64,000 nucleotides of DNA, from the NCBI RefSeq assembly GCF_035270045.1, contig NZ_DATFIP010000047.1, positions 34,661 to 98,660 on the forward strand. Reading direction: 5' to 3'. The DNA comes from Salibaculum sp035270045 (GTDB taxonomy: Bacteria > Pseudomonadota > Alphaproteobacteria > Rhodobacterales > Rhodobacteraceae). The position numbers and the translations under genes are program-made. The notes under the pieces are model-generated. The model saw only the letters and a program-made list of their open reading frames with translations, was not told the origin of the DNA and did not search any database. Below, in pieces: positions 45,434 to 54,438 of the stretch. The first letter of the stretch is position 1; each line of letters begins with the position of its first letter.

Positions 45434-46210
45434 ATGGGAATTCTCGATAAACACAAGGTGCTGGAGACCCACGCCACGCTGCTGCTGGTCTGCAGTTTCC
45501 TCGTGGTGACCGTCGGCGGTATCGTCCAGATCGCACCGCTCTTCTACCTCGAAAACACGATCGAGGAAGTGGAGGGTGTGCGCCCCTATACCCCGCTGGA
45601 ATTGGCGGGCCGGGAGATCTACATCCGGGAGGGCTGCTACGTGTGCCACAGCCAGATGATCCGTCCCATGCGGGACGAGGTCGAGCGCTACGGACACTAC
45701 TCGCTGGCAGCCGAGTCGATGTACGACCACCCGTTCCAGTGGGGGTCCAAGCGGACCGGGCCGGACCTGGCCCGTGTCGGCGGCCGTTACTCGGACGCCT
45801 GGCACGTGGATCATCTGATCAACCCGCAGGCCGTGGTGCCGGAATCGATCATGCCGCCCTATGCCTACCTGATGGATCGCGAGATCGACCCGGAACACAT
45901 GGACGATCTGCTGCGGACGCAGGCCATGGTGGGCGTGCCCTACACAGACGAGATGATCGAGAACGTGGAAGAGGACTTCTACGCACAACTCGATCCCTTC
46001 TCGGATGGCTATGACGGCCTGGTGGCGCGCTACATCACCGATGAAAATCCCGACGACGACCGCGAACCTCGAAACACGATCGTAGCGCGGAACTACGACG
46101 GGCAGGAAGAGGTCACCGAGATGGACGCCCTTGTGGCCTATCTCCAGATGCTCGGCACGCTTGTCGACTTCTCGACCTTCACCCCCGAAGAAGCCGCGAT
46201 GCCGCGCTGA
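45434..46210 (+). CDS. ccoO: cbb3-type cytochrome c oxidase subunit II (mono-haem)
   Basis: A 258-residue membrane-anchored cytochrome c. One N-terminal membrane segment (about residues 14-38) and haem motif C68-x2-C71-H72 (CYVCH). It passes electrons from CcoP to CcoN. AAGGAG precedes the start. Confidence 0.97.
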   Translation: MGILDKHKVLETHATLLLVCSFLVVTVGGIVQIAPLFYLENTIEEVEGVRPYTPLELAGREIYIREGCYVCHSQMIRPMRDEVERYGHYSLAAESMYDHPFQWGSKRTGPDLARVGGRYSDAWHVDHLINPQAVVPESIMPPYAYLMDREIDPEHMDDLLRTQAMVGVPYTDEMIENVEEDFYAQLDPFSDGYDGLVARYITDENPDDDREPRNTIVARNYDGQEEVTEMDALVAYLQMLGTLVDFSTFTPEEAAMPR

Positions 46211-46220
46211 GGAGAGACCG

Positions 46221-46439
46221 ATGGAAACCTATTCCCTGCTTCGCCACTTTGCAGACAGCTGGATGCTGTTGGCGCTGTTCATCTTCTTCATCGGAACCTG
46301 GTTCTGGGCCTTCCGGCCCGGGTCGCGCCCGGTGCATGACGATGCGGCCAATTCCATCTTCCGGAACGAGGACGCGCCCGCGGATGAGGATGGCGACCGT
46401 TCCCAGGACAACAACACCGACCCGGAGGGTCAGAAATGA
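46221..46439 (+). CDS. ccoQ: cbb3-type cytochrome c oxidase small subunit IV
   Basis: A 72-residue protein with one membrane segment (LLALFIFFIGTWFWAF, about residues 13-28) and an acidic tail. ATG 46221 follows GGAGAG. It stabilises the oxidase complex. Its stop overlaps ccoP by 4 nt (ATGA). Confidence 0.94.
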   Translation: METYSLLRHFADSWMLLALFIFFIGTWFWAFRPGSRPVHDDAANSIFRNEDAPADEDGDRSQDNNTDPEGQK

Positions 46440-47326
46440 GTGAAAAGAAAGAATATGACGGCGTCGAGACGACCGGCCACGAGTGGGACGGCATCGAGGA
46501 GTTGAACAACCCGCTGCCGCGTTGGTGGGTCTGGGTCTTCTACGCCACGATCGTCTGGGCGATCGGCTATTCCATCGCCTATCCCGCCTGGCCCGGCATC
46601 AAGAGTTCGACCGCTGGCCTGTTGGGCTACTCGACCCGTGCCAACGTGGCCGAGGACATCGCTGCCGTGAACGAACAGAACGCCGCACTGCGGACCGAGT
46701 TGGCCGGCGCAGACCTCGCCGCCCTTGTCGACAACCGGGACAGCGATGTCTACAGCTACGCAGTCAACGGCGGGCGCGCGGTTTTCGCTGCCAATTGCTC
46801 GCAATGTCACGGATCGGGCGCCAACGGGGTGGCCCCAGCAAATGGCTACCCCAACCTGCGCGACGACGCCTGGCTTTGGGGTGGCACGGTTGACGAGATC
46901 GCCTTCACGGTGTCCCACGGGATCCGCAACGAGCAGTCGCGTGACGCGCGTTGGTCCGAGATGCCCGCCTTCGGCGATATCCTGCCACCCGAAGAGGTGG
47001 ACCAGGTCGTGCAGTACGTGCTGTCGCTGTCGGGCAACGAGAGTGACGCGGCACTGGCCGAAGCGGGGGCCGAGGTCTTTGACCTCAACTGTTCCTCCTG
47101 CCACGGGGCCGAGGGGATGGGCGACCAATTCCAGGGCGCGCCGAACCTGACCGACGCGATCTGGCTGTACGGCGGTGACGAAGAGAGCTTGACCGAGACG
47201 GTCATGAACTCGCGCTTTGGCGTCATGCCGGCCTGGTCCGACGAGTACCGCGTCGGCGCGGGTCTCAGCCAGGACGAGGTCAACGCCGTGGCCGTCTACG
47301 TGCACCAGTTGGGCGGCGGCCAGTAA
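46436..47326 (+). CDS. ccoP: cbb3-type cytochrome c oxidase subunit III (di-haem)
   Basis: A 296-residue di-haem cytochrome c with an N-terminal membrane segment (WWVWVFYATIVWAIGYSIAY, residues 30-49). Haem sites are C121-x2-C124-H125 (CSQCH) and C219-x2-C222-H223 (CSSCH), with distal methionines such as M176. It accepts electrons from soluble cytochrome c. Last structural gene; a terminator follows. Confidence 0.97.
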   Translation: MSEKKEYDGVETTGHEWDGIEELNNPLPRWWVWVFYATIVWAIGYSIAYPAWPGIKSSTAGLLGYSTRANVAEDIAAVNEQNAALRTELAGADLAALVDNRDSDVYSYAVNGGRAVFAANCSQCHGSGANGVAPANGYPNLRDDAWLWGGTVDEIAFTVSHGIRNEQSRDARWSEMPAFGDILPPEEVDQVVQYVLSLSGNESDAALAEAGAEVFDLNCSSCHGAEGMGDQFQGAPNLTDAIWLYGGDEESLTETVMNSRFGVMPAWSDEYRVGAGLSQDEVNAVAVYVHQLGGGQ

Positions 47327-47403
47327 GAGACTTGCCGGGGCTTCGCAGCGGCCCCTGGCAAAGGTGGACCTGATACCTGTTCGCGCATTCCATCAGGCCC
47401 GCC

Positions 47404-47419
47404 CCCTCCGATCGGAGGG
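47404..47419. repeat. Perfect 16-bp palindrome before the ccoP terminator
   Basis: CCCTCCGATCGGAGGG reads the same on both strands and stands 5 nt before the terminator stem. Possibly part of a dispersed intergenic element. Confidence 0.6.
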
Positions 47420-47424
47420 CTACG

Positions 47425-47456
47425 CCCCCGGGGTTTGCCCCCGGGGGTATTTCTTT
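47425..47456 (+). terminator. Rho-independent terminator after ccoNOQP
   Basis: CCCCCGGGG (47425-47433) and CCCCGGGGG (47439-47447) form a 9-bp stem with loop TTTGC, followed by TATTTCTTT. It separates the structural genes from ccoGHIS. Confidence 0.8.
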
Positions 47457-47546
47457 GCAAAATGCCGCAGGTGCGGGGGATAGCGGTTGAGAAAGCCGAT
47501 CATATATCAATAAAACCAAAGTTGGCCCACGGATACGGCTTTTCAG

Positions 47547-47560
47547 TTGATCCAAGTCAA
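47547..47560. promoter_or_regulatory. FNR box upstream of ccoG
   Basis: TTGATCCAAGTCAA matches the FNR consensus in 9 of 10 half-site positions, 66 nt before the ccoG start. It gives the assembly genes their own low-oxygen control behind the ccoP terminator. Confidence 0.85.
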
Positions 47561-47625
47561 AGCCATGTCCCGGTCATATCAGCGAAACCGGTTCCAACGC
47601 GAACAGTCACGAACAGGACGATTCC

Positions 47626-49044
47626 ATGAGTTCGACCGAAGAACAGTCGCTCTACGCCAAGCGTGAACCCGTATTTCCGCGCAAGGTGAAGGGCAAGTTC
47701 CGCACCCTCAAGTGGTGGATCATGGCAGTGACACTGGGCATCTATTACCTGACGCCCTGGATTCGCTGGGACCGTGGCCCGGCCCTGCCGGACCAAGCGG
47801 TTCTGGTCGACATGGCGAACCGGCGCTTCTTCTTCTTCTGGATCGAGATCTGGCCGCACGAGTTCTACTTCATAGCCGGGTTGCTGATCATGGCCGGGCT
47901 GGGGCTTTTCCTGTTCACCTCGGCGCTCGGGCGGGTCTGGTGCGGCTATACCTGCCCACAGACTGTCTGGACCGATCTATTCGTGCTGACTGAACGCTGG
48001 ATCGAGGGTGACCGCAACGCGCGCGTCCGCCTGTGGAAGCAGAAGTGGGACGCCAAGAAGATTCGCAAGCGGCTTGAAAAATACGTTGTCTGGGCGCTGA
48101 TCGGCCTGGCCACGGGGGGCGCTTGGATCTTCTACTTCGCGGATGCCCCGACGCTGCTGCAGAACCTTGTTACAGGGCAGGCCAACCCGATCGCCTATAC
48201 GACCATGGGCATCCTGACATTCACTACCGTCTTCATGGGCGGGATCGCACGCGAACAGGTCTGCATCTACGCCTGCCCCTGGCCGCGCATCCAGGCCGCC
48301 ATGATGGACGAGGACACAATCACCATCGGCTATCGCGAATGGCGCGGCGAACCGCGCGGCAAGGGCAAGGATCGCGAGGGCCTTGGCGACTGCATAGACT
48401 GCAATGCCTGCGTCAACGTCTGCCCCATGGGTATCGACATCCGCGACGGCCAGCAGCTTGCCTGCATCACGTGTGGTCTGTGCATAGACGCCTGCGACGA
48501 CATGATGGAAAAGGTCGGCAAGCCACGCGGCCTGATCGACTATTTCACCCTCCGCGACGAAGAAGTCGAACGCGCCGGTGGCACTGCCAAGGATATCTGG
48601 CGTCACATCCTCCGGCCGCGCACGGTCCTCTATTCCTCGCTCTGGGCGGCTGTGGGCCTGGGGCTGGTCGTGGCGCTCTTCGTGCGCTCCGAGATCGATC
48701 TGACCGTCCGGGCTGAACGCAACCCACTCTTCGACCAGATGTCGGACGGCTCTGTGCGCAACACCTACGAACTGCGCCTGCGCAACATGACCGGCGATGA
48801 CCGGCCCTTCCGCATCACGGTGACGGGCGATCCCATGCTCTACCTCCAGATCGAGGGCACACCCTACGAGACCGTCCAGGTCGATGCCGACCAGATGCTG
48901 ATCCAGCGCGTTTATGTCACCGCACCGGCCGGGTCCGAGGCGGCACAGGACACACGCACGGACTTCCGCATCTGGGTGCAAGACCTGGAAAGCAACGAAC
49001 GCACCCACGAGGACACCCACTTCAATGGACTGGAGAGCAGATAA
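47626..49044 (+). CDS. ccoG: cbb3 oxidase assembly protein CcoG (polyferredoxin, copper reductase)
   Basis: A 472-residue membrane protein. Two 4Fe-4S ferredoxin motifs are CIDCNACVNVCPMG and CITCGLCIDACD, and further cysteines lie in GYTCPQTVW and IYACPWPRIQ. About five membrane segments, then a periplasmic Ig-like C-terminal domain. From family knowledge it reduces Cu(II) for CuB insertion. Overlaps ccoH by one base (TAATG). Confidence 0.96.
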   Translation: MSSTEEQSLYAKREPVFPRKVKGKFRTLKWWIMAVTLGIYYLTPWIRWDRGPALPDQAVLVDMANRRFFFFWIEIWPHEFYFIAGLLIMAGLGLFLFTSALGRVWCGYTCPQTVWTDLFVLTERWIEGDRNARVRLWKQKWDAKKIRKRLEKYVVWALIGLATGGAWIFYFADAPTLLQNLVTGQANPIAYTTMGILTFTTVFMGGIAREQVCIYACPWPRIQAAMMDEDTITIGYREWRGEPRGKGKDREGLGDCIDCNACVNVCPMGIDIRDGQQLACITCGLCIDACDDMMEKVGKPRGLIDYFTLRDEEVERAGGTAKDIWRHILRPRTVLYSSLWAAVGLGLVVALFVRSEIDLTVRAERNPLFDQMSDGSVRNTYELRLRNMTGDDRPFRITVTGDPMLYLQIEGTPYETVQVDADQMLIQRVYVTAPAGSEAAQDTRTDFRIWVQDLESNERTHEDTHFNGLESR

Positions 49045-49490
49045 TGGTGATCACCGGCCGCAAGGTCTTTCTAATTTTCGCCGGCGCCTTTGCCGTCATC
49101 ATTTCCGTGAACCTGCTGCTCGCCTTTTCGGCGGTGCGCACCTTCCCGGGACTGGAAGTCAAGAATTCTTACGTCGCCAGCCAGAACTGGGACGAGGAAC
49201 GCGCCGCCCAACTGGCCCTCGACTGGACGGTGGATGCCGTGGTGCGCGACGAGATGCTGACGCTCAGCATCACTGACGCCATGGGCGCCCCCGTCGAGGT
49301 CCAAAGCCTGAGCGGCGTCTTCGGGCGGGCGACCTCGGTCAAGGATGACCAGACCCCGGCCTTCGAATTCAACGGCGAGGCCTATGTCGCCCCGGTCCAA
49401 ACCTCGGACGGCAACTGGAACCTTCGGCTCGAGGCGGTGGCGCCGGACGGAACGGACTTCCGGCAGAGGATCGTGGTCCTGGTAGACTGA
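49044..49490 (+). CDS. ccoH: cbb3 oxidase assembly protein CcoH (FixH)
   Basis: A 148-residue protein with one N-terminal membrane segment (FLIFAGAFAVIISVNLLLAF) and a periplasmic beta domain containing ASQNWDEERAAQLALDW. Binds the oxidase during assembly. Overlaps ccoI by one base. Confidence 0.94.
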   Translation: MVITGRKVFLIFAGAFAVIISVNLLLAFSAVRTFPGLEVKNSYVASQNWDEERAAQLALDWTVDAVVRDEMLTLSITDAMGAPVEVQSLSGVFGRATSVKDDQTPAFEFNGEAYVAPVQTSDGNWNLRLEAVAPDGTDFRQRIVVLVD

Positions 49491-51694
49491 TGGCAAGCAC
49501 TGACCTGGAAACCGAGTTCGAAACAGGCGCCTCGGCCTGCCCCGGCTGCTCCATGGCCAGCGTTGCCGCGCAGCACGCTCGGCAACAGGCAGGCGAAGAA
49601 GATGAAACGATCCTGGTTTCCTTGCCGACGATCCATTGCGCCGCCTGCATCAACACGGTTGAACAGGGGCTTCTGGCCCTGCCCCATGTCAAGGATGCGC
49701 GGGTCAACCTGACCCGCAAGCGCGCCACGGTGCATGCAGACCCCGGCACCGACCCCGCCGATATTGCCGCTGATGTCGAGCGGCTCGGCTACGAAGCACA
49801 CATCCTGGATTCCGCGACCCTGTCCGGCGACAGCGCCGACCGCGCCGGGCGCGACCTGCTGATGCGTCTTGCGGTGGCGGGCTTCGCTTCAATGAACGTC
49901 ATGCTACTCAGCGTCGCGGTCTGGTCAGGGGCCGAGGGCGCCACGCGCGACCTGTTCCACTGGATCTCCGCGGCCATCGTCATGCCAGCCGTCGCCTTCT
50001 CGGCCCAGCCTTTCTTTCGCAACGCCTGGACCGCCCTTCGCGCTGGACACCTGAACATGGACGTGCCGATTTCCCTGGCGATACTGCTCGCGCTCGTGAC
50101 GTCGCTTTGGGAAACGTCGCTATCGGGGGAACACGCCTACTTCGACGCAGCCATCGCCCTGACCTTCTTTCTTCTGACAGGTCGCTACCTGGATTACCGG
50201 ACTCGGTCCGTCGCGCGCTCCGCGGCGCGCGAACTGGCAGCGCTGGAGGTGCCGAAAGCTTGGCGCTTGACCGAGGACGGGGACGAGAAGGTAGACGTAT
50301 CGACCCTCGCCGTGGGTGACCTTATCCGGGTTCATCCCGGGGCGCGTATGCCGGTGGACGGGGAAATCACCGAGGGCCGGTCGGAACTCGACCGGTCGCT
50401 GCTGACCGGGGAAACCGTGCCTGTTTATGCCGAACCGGGCCGGGATGTCAGCGCGGGCGAGGTCAACCTGACCGGCCCCCTCGTGATCCGAGCCAGCGCC
50501 GTGGGCCGCGACACTTCTCTGCACCGCATGGCCGACCTGGTGGCGATCGCCGAATCCGGGCGGTCGCGCTACACTTCTCTGGCCGACAAGGCGGCCAAGC
50601 TCTATGCACCCGGCGTGCATATCCTGTCGGCACTGGCCTTCGTGGGCTGGCTCCTCTACTCGGGGGATCTTCGCGTTGCGCTCAACGTTGCCGCCGCCGT
50701 GCTCATCATCACCTGCCCCTGTGCGCTCGGGCTGGCCGTTCCGGCAGTCACCACCGCCGCGTCAGGTCGCCTGTTCCGTCACGGGCTCTTGATCAAGAAC
50801 GCCACAGCGCTGGAACGCCTGGCGCAGGTCGACACGGTGGTTTTCGACAAGACAGGCACGCTGACCGCGGGCACCCCCGTCCTGACCAACCTTCAGTCGC
50901 TGCCCCCGCGCGACCTGCAGATCGCATTGGCCCTGGCCGAAGGTTCGGCGCACCCGCTGTCCAAGGCGCTGGCCCAAGCCGCGCGCGATGCGGGCGTTGT
51001 CCCCGCCGAGGTCACCGGGGTTACAGAGGTGCCGGGCCACGGCACCGAAGGGACCTGGCAGGGCAGCACTGTCCGGCTGGGCCGCGCCGGCTGGGTCGGG
51101 GCCGGGTCTGTAGACCAGACCGCCGCCTGGCTGCGGGTGGGCGGTGACGCTGCGCAACCCTTCCTGTTCACCGACCGGCTGCGCAATGGCGCGGCTGAAA
51201 CTGTGGCGGCCCTCGAGCAAAGCGGTCTGCGCGTGATCCTGATGTCCGGAGATGGTCCGCAAGCGGTCCGATCGCTGGCCGAAACCCTCGGGATCGACGA
51301 CTGGACCGCCGAGGCTCTGCCTGCCGACAAGGCCGCCCGCATCGAGGCCCTGAGCGCGGAAGGCGCCAAGGTGCTTATGGTGGGCGATGGATTGAACGAC
51401 ACCGCCGCGCTTACGGCCGCCCATGCCTCGATCTCGCCCGCCTCGGCGCTGGACGCGGCACGCGTGGCCTCGGACATCGTGCTGCTCGGCTCCACCCTCG
51501 CTCCCCTTCCCGAGGCCATAAGCACCGCCGGGCGCAGCCTGCGCCGCATTCGGGAGAACTTCACAGTGGCGACCTGGTACAATATCATCGCCGTACCGCT
51601 AGCGGTTGCTGGCCTGTGTTCGCCCCTGATCGCTGCGCTGGCGATGTCGGCCAGTTCGATAACAGTCTCCCTGAACGCCCTGCGCGTGAGGTAA
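49490..51694 (+). CDS. ccoI: Copper-transporting P1B-type ATPase for cbb3 oxidase (FixI)
   Basis: A 734-residue ATPase exporting Cu(I) for CuB maturation. The N-terminus has CPGC (residues 17-20) and a heavy-metal domain with C50-x2-C53 (HCAAC). The membrane metal site is CPC at 409-411, the phosphorylated aspartate D453 in DKTGTLT, the dephosphorylation loop LLTGETVPV and the hinge MVGDGLNDTAAL. An N-terminal extension ahead of the metal domain is normal for FixI. Confidence 0.96.
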   Translation: MASTDLETEFETGASACPGCSMASVAAQHARQQAGEEDETILVSLPTIHCAACINTVEQGLLALPHVKDARVNLTRKRATVHADPGTDPADIAADVERLGYEAHILDSATLSGDSADRAGRDLLMRLAVAGFASMNVMLLSVAVWSGAEGATRDLFHWISAAIVMPAVAFSAQPFFRNAWTALRAGHLNMDVPISLAILLALVTSLWETSLSGEHAYFDAAIALTFFLLTGRYLDYRTRSVARSAARELAALEVPKAWRLTEDGDEKVDVSTLAVGDLIRVHPGARMPVDGEITEGRSELDRSLLTGETVPVYAEPGRDVSAGEVNLTGPLVIRASAVGRDTSLHRMADLVAIAESGRSRYTSLADKAAKLYAPGVHILSALAFVGWLLYSGDLRVALNVAAAVLIITCPCALGLAVPAVTTAASGRLFRHGLLIKNATALERLAQVDTVVFDKTGTLTAGTPVLTNLQSLPPRDLQIALALAEGSAHPLSKALAQAARDAGVVPAEVTGVTEVPGHGTEGTWQGSTVRLGRAGWVGAGSVDQTAAWLRVGGDAAQPFLFTDRLRNGAAETVAALEQSGLRVILMSGDGPQAVRSLAETLGIDDWTAEALPADKAARIEALSAEGAKVLMVGDGLNDTAALTAAHASISPASALDAARVASDIVLLGSTLAPLPEAISTAGRSLRRIRENFTVATWYNIIAVPLAVAGLCSPLIAALAMSASSITVSLNALRVR

Positions 51695-51696
51695 GA

Positions 51697-51858
51697 ATGG
51701 AAGTCTTGTCCTTTCTCATCCCCATCTCGATCTTCCTCGGGATCGTAGGGTTGGTCGGGTTCATCTGGACCCTGCGGACCAACCAGTACGACGATCCGGA
51801 GGGGGACGCTCGCCGCATCTTGTCGGACACCTACGACGACCACCCGGCCGAGGATTGA
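51697..51858 (+). CDS. ccoS: cbb3 oxidase maturation protein CcoS
   Basis: A 53-residue protein with one membrane segment (SFLIPISIFLGIVGLVGFIW) and the family mark TLRTNQYDDPEGDA. Needed for cofactor insertion into the oxidase. Starts 2 nt after ccoI; last gene of ccoGHIS. Confidence 0.93.
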   Translation: MEVLSFLIPISIFLGIVGLVGFIWTLRTNQYDDPEGDARRILSDTYDDHPAED

Positions 51859-52311
51859 CCACCGAGGAGAGCGGGGGCCATTGGTCAAATTGGTCGGGGT
51901 GGCGAGATTCGAACTCACGCCCCCAACCTCTTAAAGACGAAGACCCTTTTTGGAACTCCCAAGACCAAGGCGTTTCACGACGGGTTCCGGGCGCGCCACG
52001 TCATCAAGGATCGGAAGGGCCTGCCGCAACACCGAATGCCCCGTTCCGCGCCCGAACGGCGCACGCCAGACGCCGGATATCCGGCCGAGCGCAGGAACCG
52101 AAAGCCGAATGAAACCTAGCCGCGATACACCTCAGAGACGCTGCCAATACGTCGGAAATGGCGGGACCACTTCAACCGAGGCGCACATGGTCGATCGCCG
52201 CGATAGGGGCATCTCCACTTGGGATGATCCGGGTCACGACGGCCCCGACGGCAAGCCCCGGACGACCGGTGGCCTTTCCGACTGAACGTGCCACGCGGCT
52301 CGGTGCGCGGA
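51859..52311. other. Gene-free stretch after ccoS
   Basis: No convincing gene. Open frames here (for example 51950-52285 plus) start at TTG, have biased composition and resemble nothing I know. The left end holds a tRNA 3' fragment and a short direct repeat TTGGTC at 51881-51886 and 51890-51895. The rest shows no clear promoter or terminator. Confidence 0.6.
51891..51918 (-). other. Orphan tRNA 3' end (T-arm and acceptor strand, proline-like)
   Basis: On the minus strand the sequence reads GTGAG-TTCGAAT-CTCGC-CACCCCG-A-CCA: a proper T-arm, acceptor 3' strand, discriminator A and CCA. The matching acceptor 5' strand CGGGGTG is missing in the upstream 100 nt, so this is only the last third of a tRNA. 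The acceptor end matches bacterial tRNA-Pro. Such fragments typically mark one attachment site of an integrated element. Confidence 0.6.
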
Positions 52312-53454
52312 TCAATCCGTATCACGCAGGATAAGGGCGATTTCGTCTTCGGTGAGGGACACCGGATTGGCGCGCGTCGACGAGGCCGTCACGGCAAGGT
52401 TTGCCACTTCCGGCTTGTCCGCATTGTGCAGGTTGAGCGCCGCAAGGGCCGGCAGTTCATGGCGATCAATGAAATGGCGCAACGCCGCGCTGCCGCTGGT
52501 CGCGGAATCCCCGAAATGCCGGTTCAGGATGATGTCGATCTCTTCGATACGCGCGGACGAAAGGCCGCGTGACCGAAGTGCCGCCGCGTTCACATCCAGC
52601 GCCGCCGGCAGGAGGCGGCCACAGATCGCGCCATGCGCACCCCCCCGCCCGCCGATGATCGAGGCCAGGCCGTGGACAATCCCCAGGCCGGAATTCGCGA
52701 GCGCCAGCCCACTGAGGTAGCTGGCCCGGGCCATGTCGTCACGTGCGGCCGGGTCCTCGTTGCGCATCAAGGTCTTCAGCGCCGCCACTGCGGGGGAAAT
52801 TGCCGATTGGGTCAGCGCGTCAGTGATGGGCGTCGCGCGGCAGCTCAGGTAGCATTCGATCAGCTGGGTGATCGCATCCAGTCCACTGGCCAGCGTCAGG
52901 CCCCGGGGGGCACCATCCGTCAGAGCCGGATCGACAATCGCCAGGTCGGGAACGAGACGTGCATCGCGCAGGCTGATCTTGGCCCCTGTTCCGGGCAGGC
53001 CGAGCACGGCATTCCGCGTCGCCTCGGCGCCGGTACCTGCGGTCGTCGGGATCGCCACTGTGGGAAGGGGGTCAGCGAACTGTCGCGGAGGGGTTCCGTC
53101 CGATGGCAGATAGTCCGCAACATTCCCCGCGCTGGGGCAAAGCGCGGCGATGGCCTTGCCCAGATCGATCACCGCGCCACCGCCGACGCCAACGACACAG
53201 TCGGCAGAATGGGTGCGGGCCGCATTCACGCCCCGCCGCACGCTGTCCAGGTCAGGTTCTCCGGTCGATACAACGCTCTCCACCGCGCAGCCCTGGCCGA
53301 TCAGTGCGTCGTGCAGCATGTCGACCCAATCCACCGCGCGCCCGCGCACCAGAAGGACCCGATGCCCCAGCGCCGCGACCCGCTCCGCCGCCTCTGCGCG
53401 CGTACCCCGGCCGAAAACTGTGCTATGCGGGGCTGTGAAAGTGAAGGCAGTCAT
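52312..53454 (-). CDS. Iron-containing alcohol dehydrogenase
   Basis: A 380-residue group III dehydrogenase. NAD-binding GGGAVIDLGKAIA and IPTTAGTGAEAT are present; metal ligands are an aspartate in ASGLDAITQLIE and histidines in GIVHGLA and GGAHGAICG. The substrate could be glycerol, a short alcohol or hydroxyacid. ATG overlaps the fbp stop (ATGA), so it is the last gene of the glycerol operon. Confidence 0.9.
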   Translation of the reverse strand: MTAFTFTAPHSTVFGRGTRAEAAERVAALGHRVLLVRGRAVDWVDMLHDALIGQGCAVESVVSTGEPDLDSVRRGVNAARTHSADCVVGVGGGAVIDLGKAIAALCPSAGNVADYLPSDGTPPRQFADPLPTVAIPTTAGTGAEATRNAVLGLPGTGAKISLRDARLVPDLAIVDPALTDGAPRGLTLASGLDAITQLIECYLSCRATPITDALTQSAISPAVAALKTLMRNEDPAARDDMARASYLSGLALANSGLGIVHGLASIIGGRGGAHGAICGRLLPAALDVNAAALRSRGLSSARIEEIDIILNRHFGDSATSGSAALRHFIDRHELPALAALNLHNADKPEVANLAVTASSTRANPVSLTEDEIALILRDTD

Positions 53455-54434
53455 TGCGCGTGATACTCTGCCAGTCGGGCCACTTCTGCGGCAGAGCCGA
53501 GGACGACGGGCACGCGCTGGTGGTGACTCTCGGGGAGCAGGGGAAGAATGCGCTCGGCGCCCAGTGTCGCCGCGCCGCCGGCCTGTTCGATGAGAAAGGC
53601 CATCGGGTTGGCCTCATAGAGAAGGCGCAGCTTGCCGCCCGCTTGCCCGTTCTCGGCATCGGCCGGATAGAGAAATATCCCCCCGCGGGTTAGGATACGA
53701 TGGACATCGGCCACCATCGAGGCGGTCCAGCGCATGTTGAAATCGCGCCCCCGTGGGCCGGTTTCCCCGGCAAGGCAGTGGTCGACATAGGCCCGCACCG
53801 GCACAGGCCAGAAGCGTTGCCGCGACGCGTTGATCGCGAATTCCGAGGTCTGCTCGGGTATGGACATCCCGGGGTGAGTCAGGCGGAAATCGCCGGTGCC
53901 GTATTCACAAGAAAACCCGTGGACACCGTGGCCGAGGCTCAGGACGAACATCATCGTCGGGCCATAGAGGGCATAGGCCGCACAGCGCTGATCGGTGCCG
54001 GGCTTGAGGACGTCGGTATCACCATCCTCCGCAACCCGTGCCACCGAGAAGATCGAACCGACCGAGATATTCACGTCAATGTTGGAAGACCCGTCCAGGG
54101 GATCGTAAAACAACAGGTAATCCCCGGTCTCGGGCGTTTTAAGCCAGTGCGCGGCTTCGCGTTCCTCGCTGACAAGAGCTGCCAGATCAGGCGAGTTTTC
54201 GCAGCTGCGGGCGATGATGTCGTCCGCGATCAGGTCAAGCTTCTTTTGATCCTCGCGATGGACATTGACGGCCCCCGCGCTGCCCTGCGCCCCCTCGAAG
54301 GCGGCGTTGCGCAGCGTGTTGCCGATCGCCCGGCAGGCCGAGGCGATGTCCTCGATCAAGAAGACGAGGTTGGCGTCGATCGGGGCGGCCTGGCGGGTCA
54401 GAAACCGGCGCAGGGTCGGATGGCGGTCGGTCAT
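53451..54434 (-). CDS. fbp: Fructose-1,6-bisphosphatase, class I
   Basis: A 327-residue gluconeogenic phosphatase. Metal and substrate motifs DPLDGSSNIDVN, GGIFLYPAD and KLRLLYEANPMAFLIEQAGG are intact. It starts 4 nt after the glpK stop, so it is co-transcribed with the glycerol genes and may help turn glycerol carbon into hexose phosphates. Confidence 0.94.
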   Translation of the reverse strand: MTDRHPTLRRFLTRQAAPIDANLVFLIEDIASACRAIGNTLRNAAFEGAQGSAGAVNVHREDQKKLDLIADDIIARSCENSPDLAALVSEEREAAHWLKTPETGDYLLFYDPLDGSSNIDVNISVGSIFSVARVAEDGDTDVLKPGTDQRCAAYALYGPTMMFVLSLGHGVHGFSCEYGTGDFRLTHPGMSIPEQTSEFAINASRQRFWPVPVRAYVDHCLAGETGPRGRDFNMRWTASMVADVHRILTRGGIFLYPADAENGQAGGKLRLLYEANPMAFLIEQAGGAATLGAERILPLLPESHHQRVPVVLGSAAEVARLAEYHAQ

Positions 54435-54438
54435 GGGT

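Noticed and set aside
43871..45988. A 705-codon minus-strand frame opposite ccoN and ccoO
   Set aside because: His/Asp/Arg-rich shadow of oxidase genes with haem and copper ligands in place on the plus strand.
51950..52285. A 111-codon plus-strand frame after ccoS
   Set aside because: TTG start, no ribosome site, biased composition, and no family resemblance; its left part runs beside a tRNA fragment.
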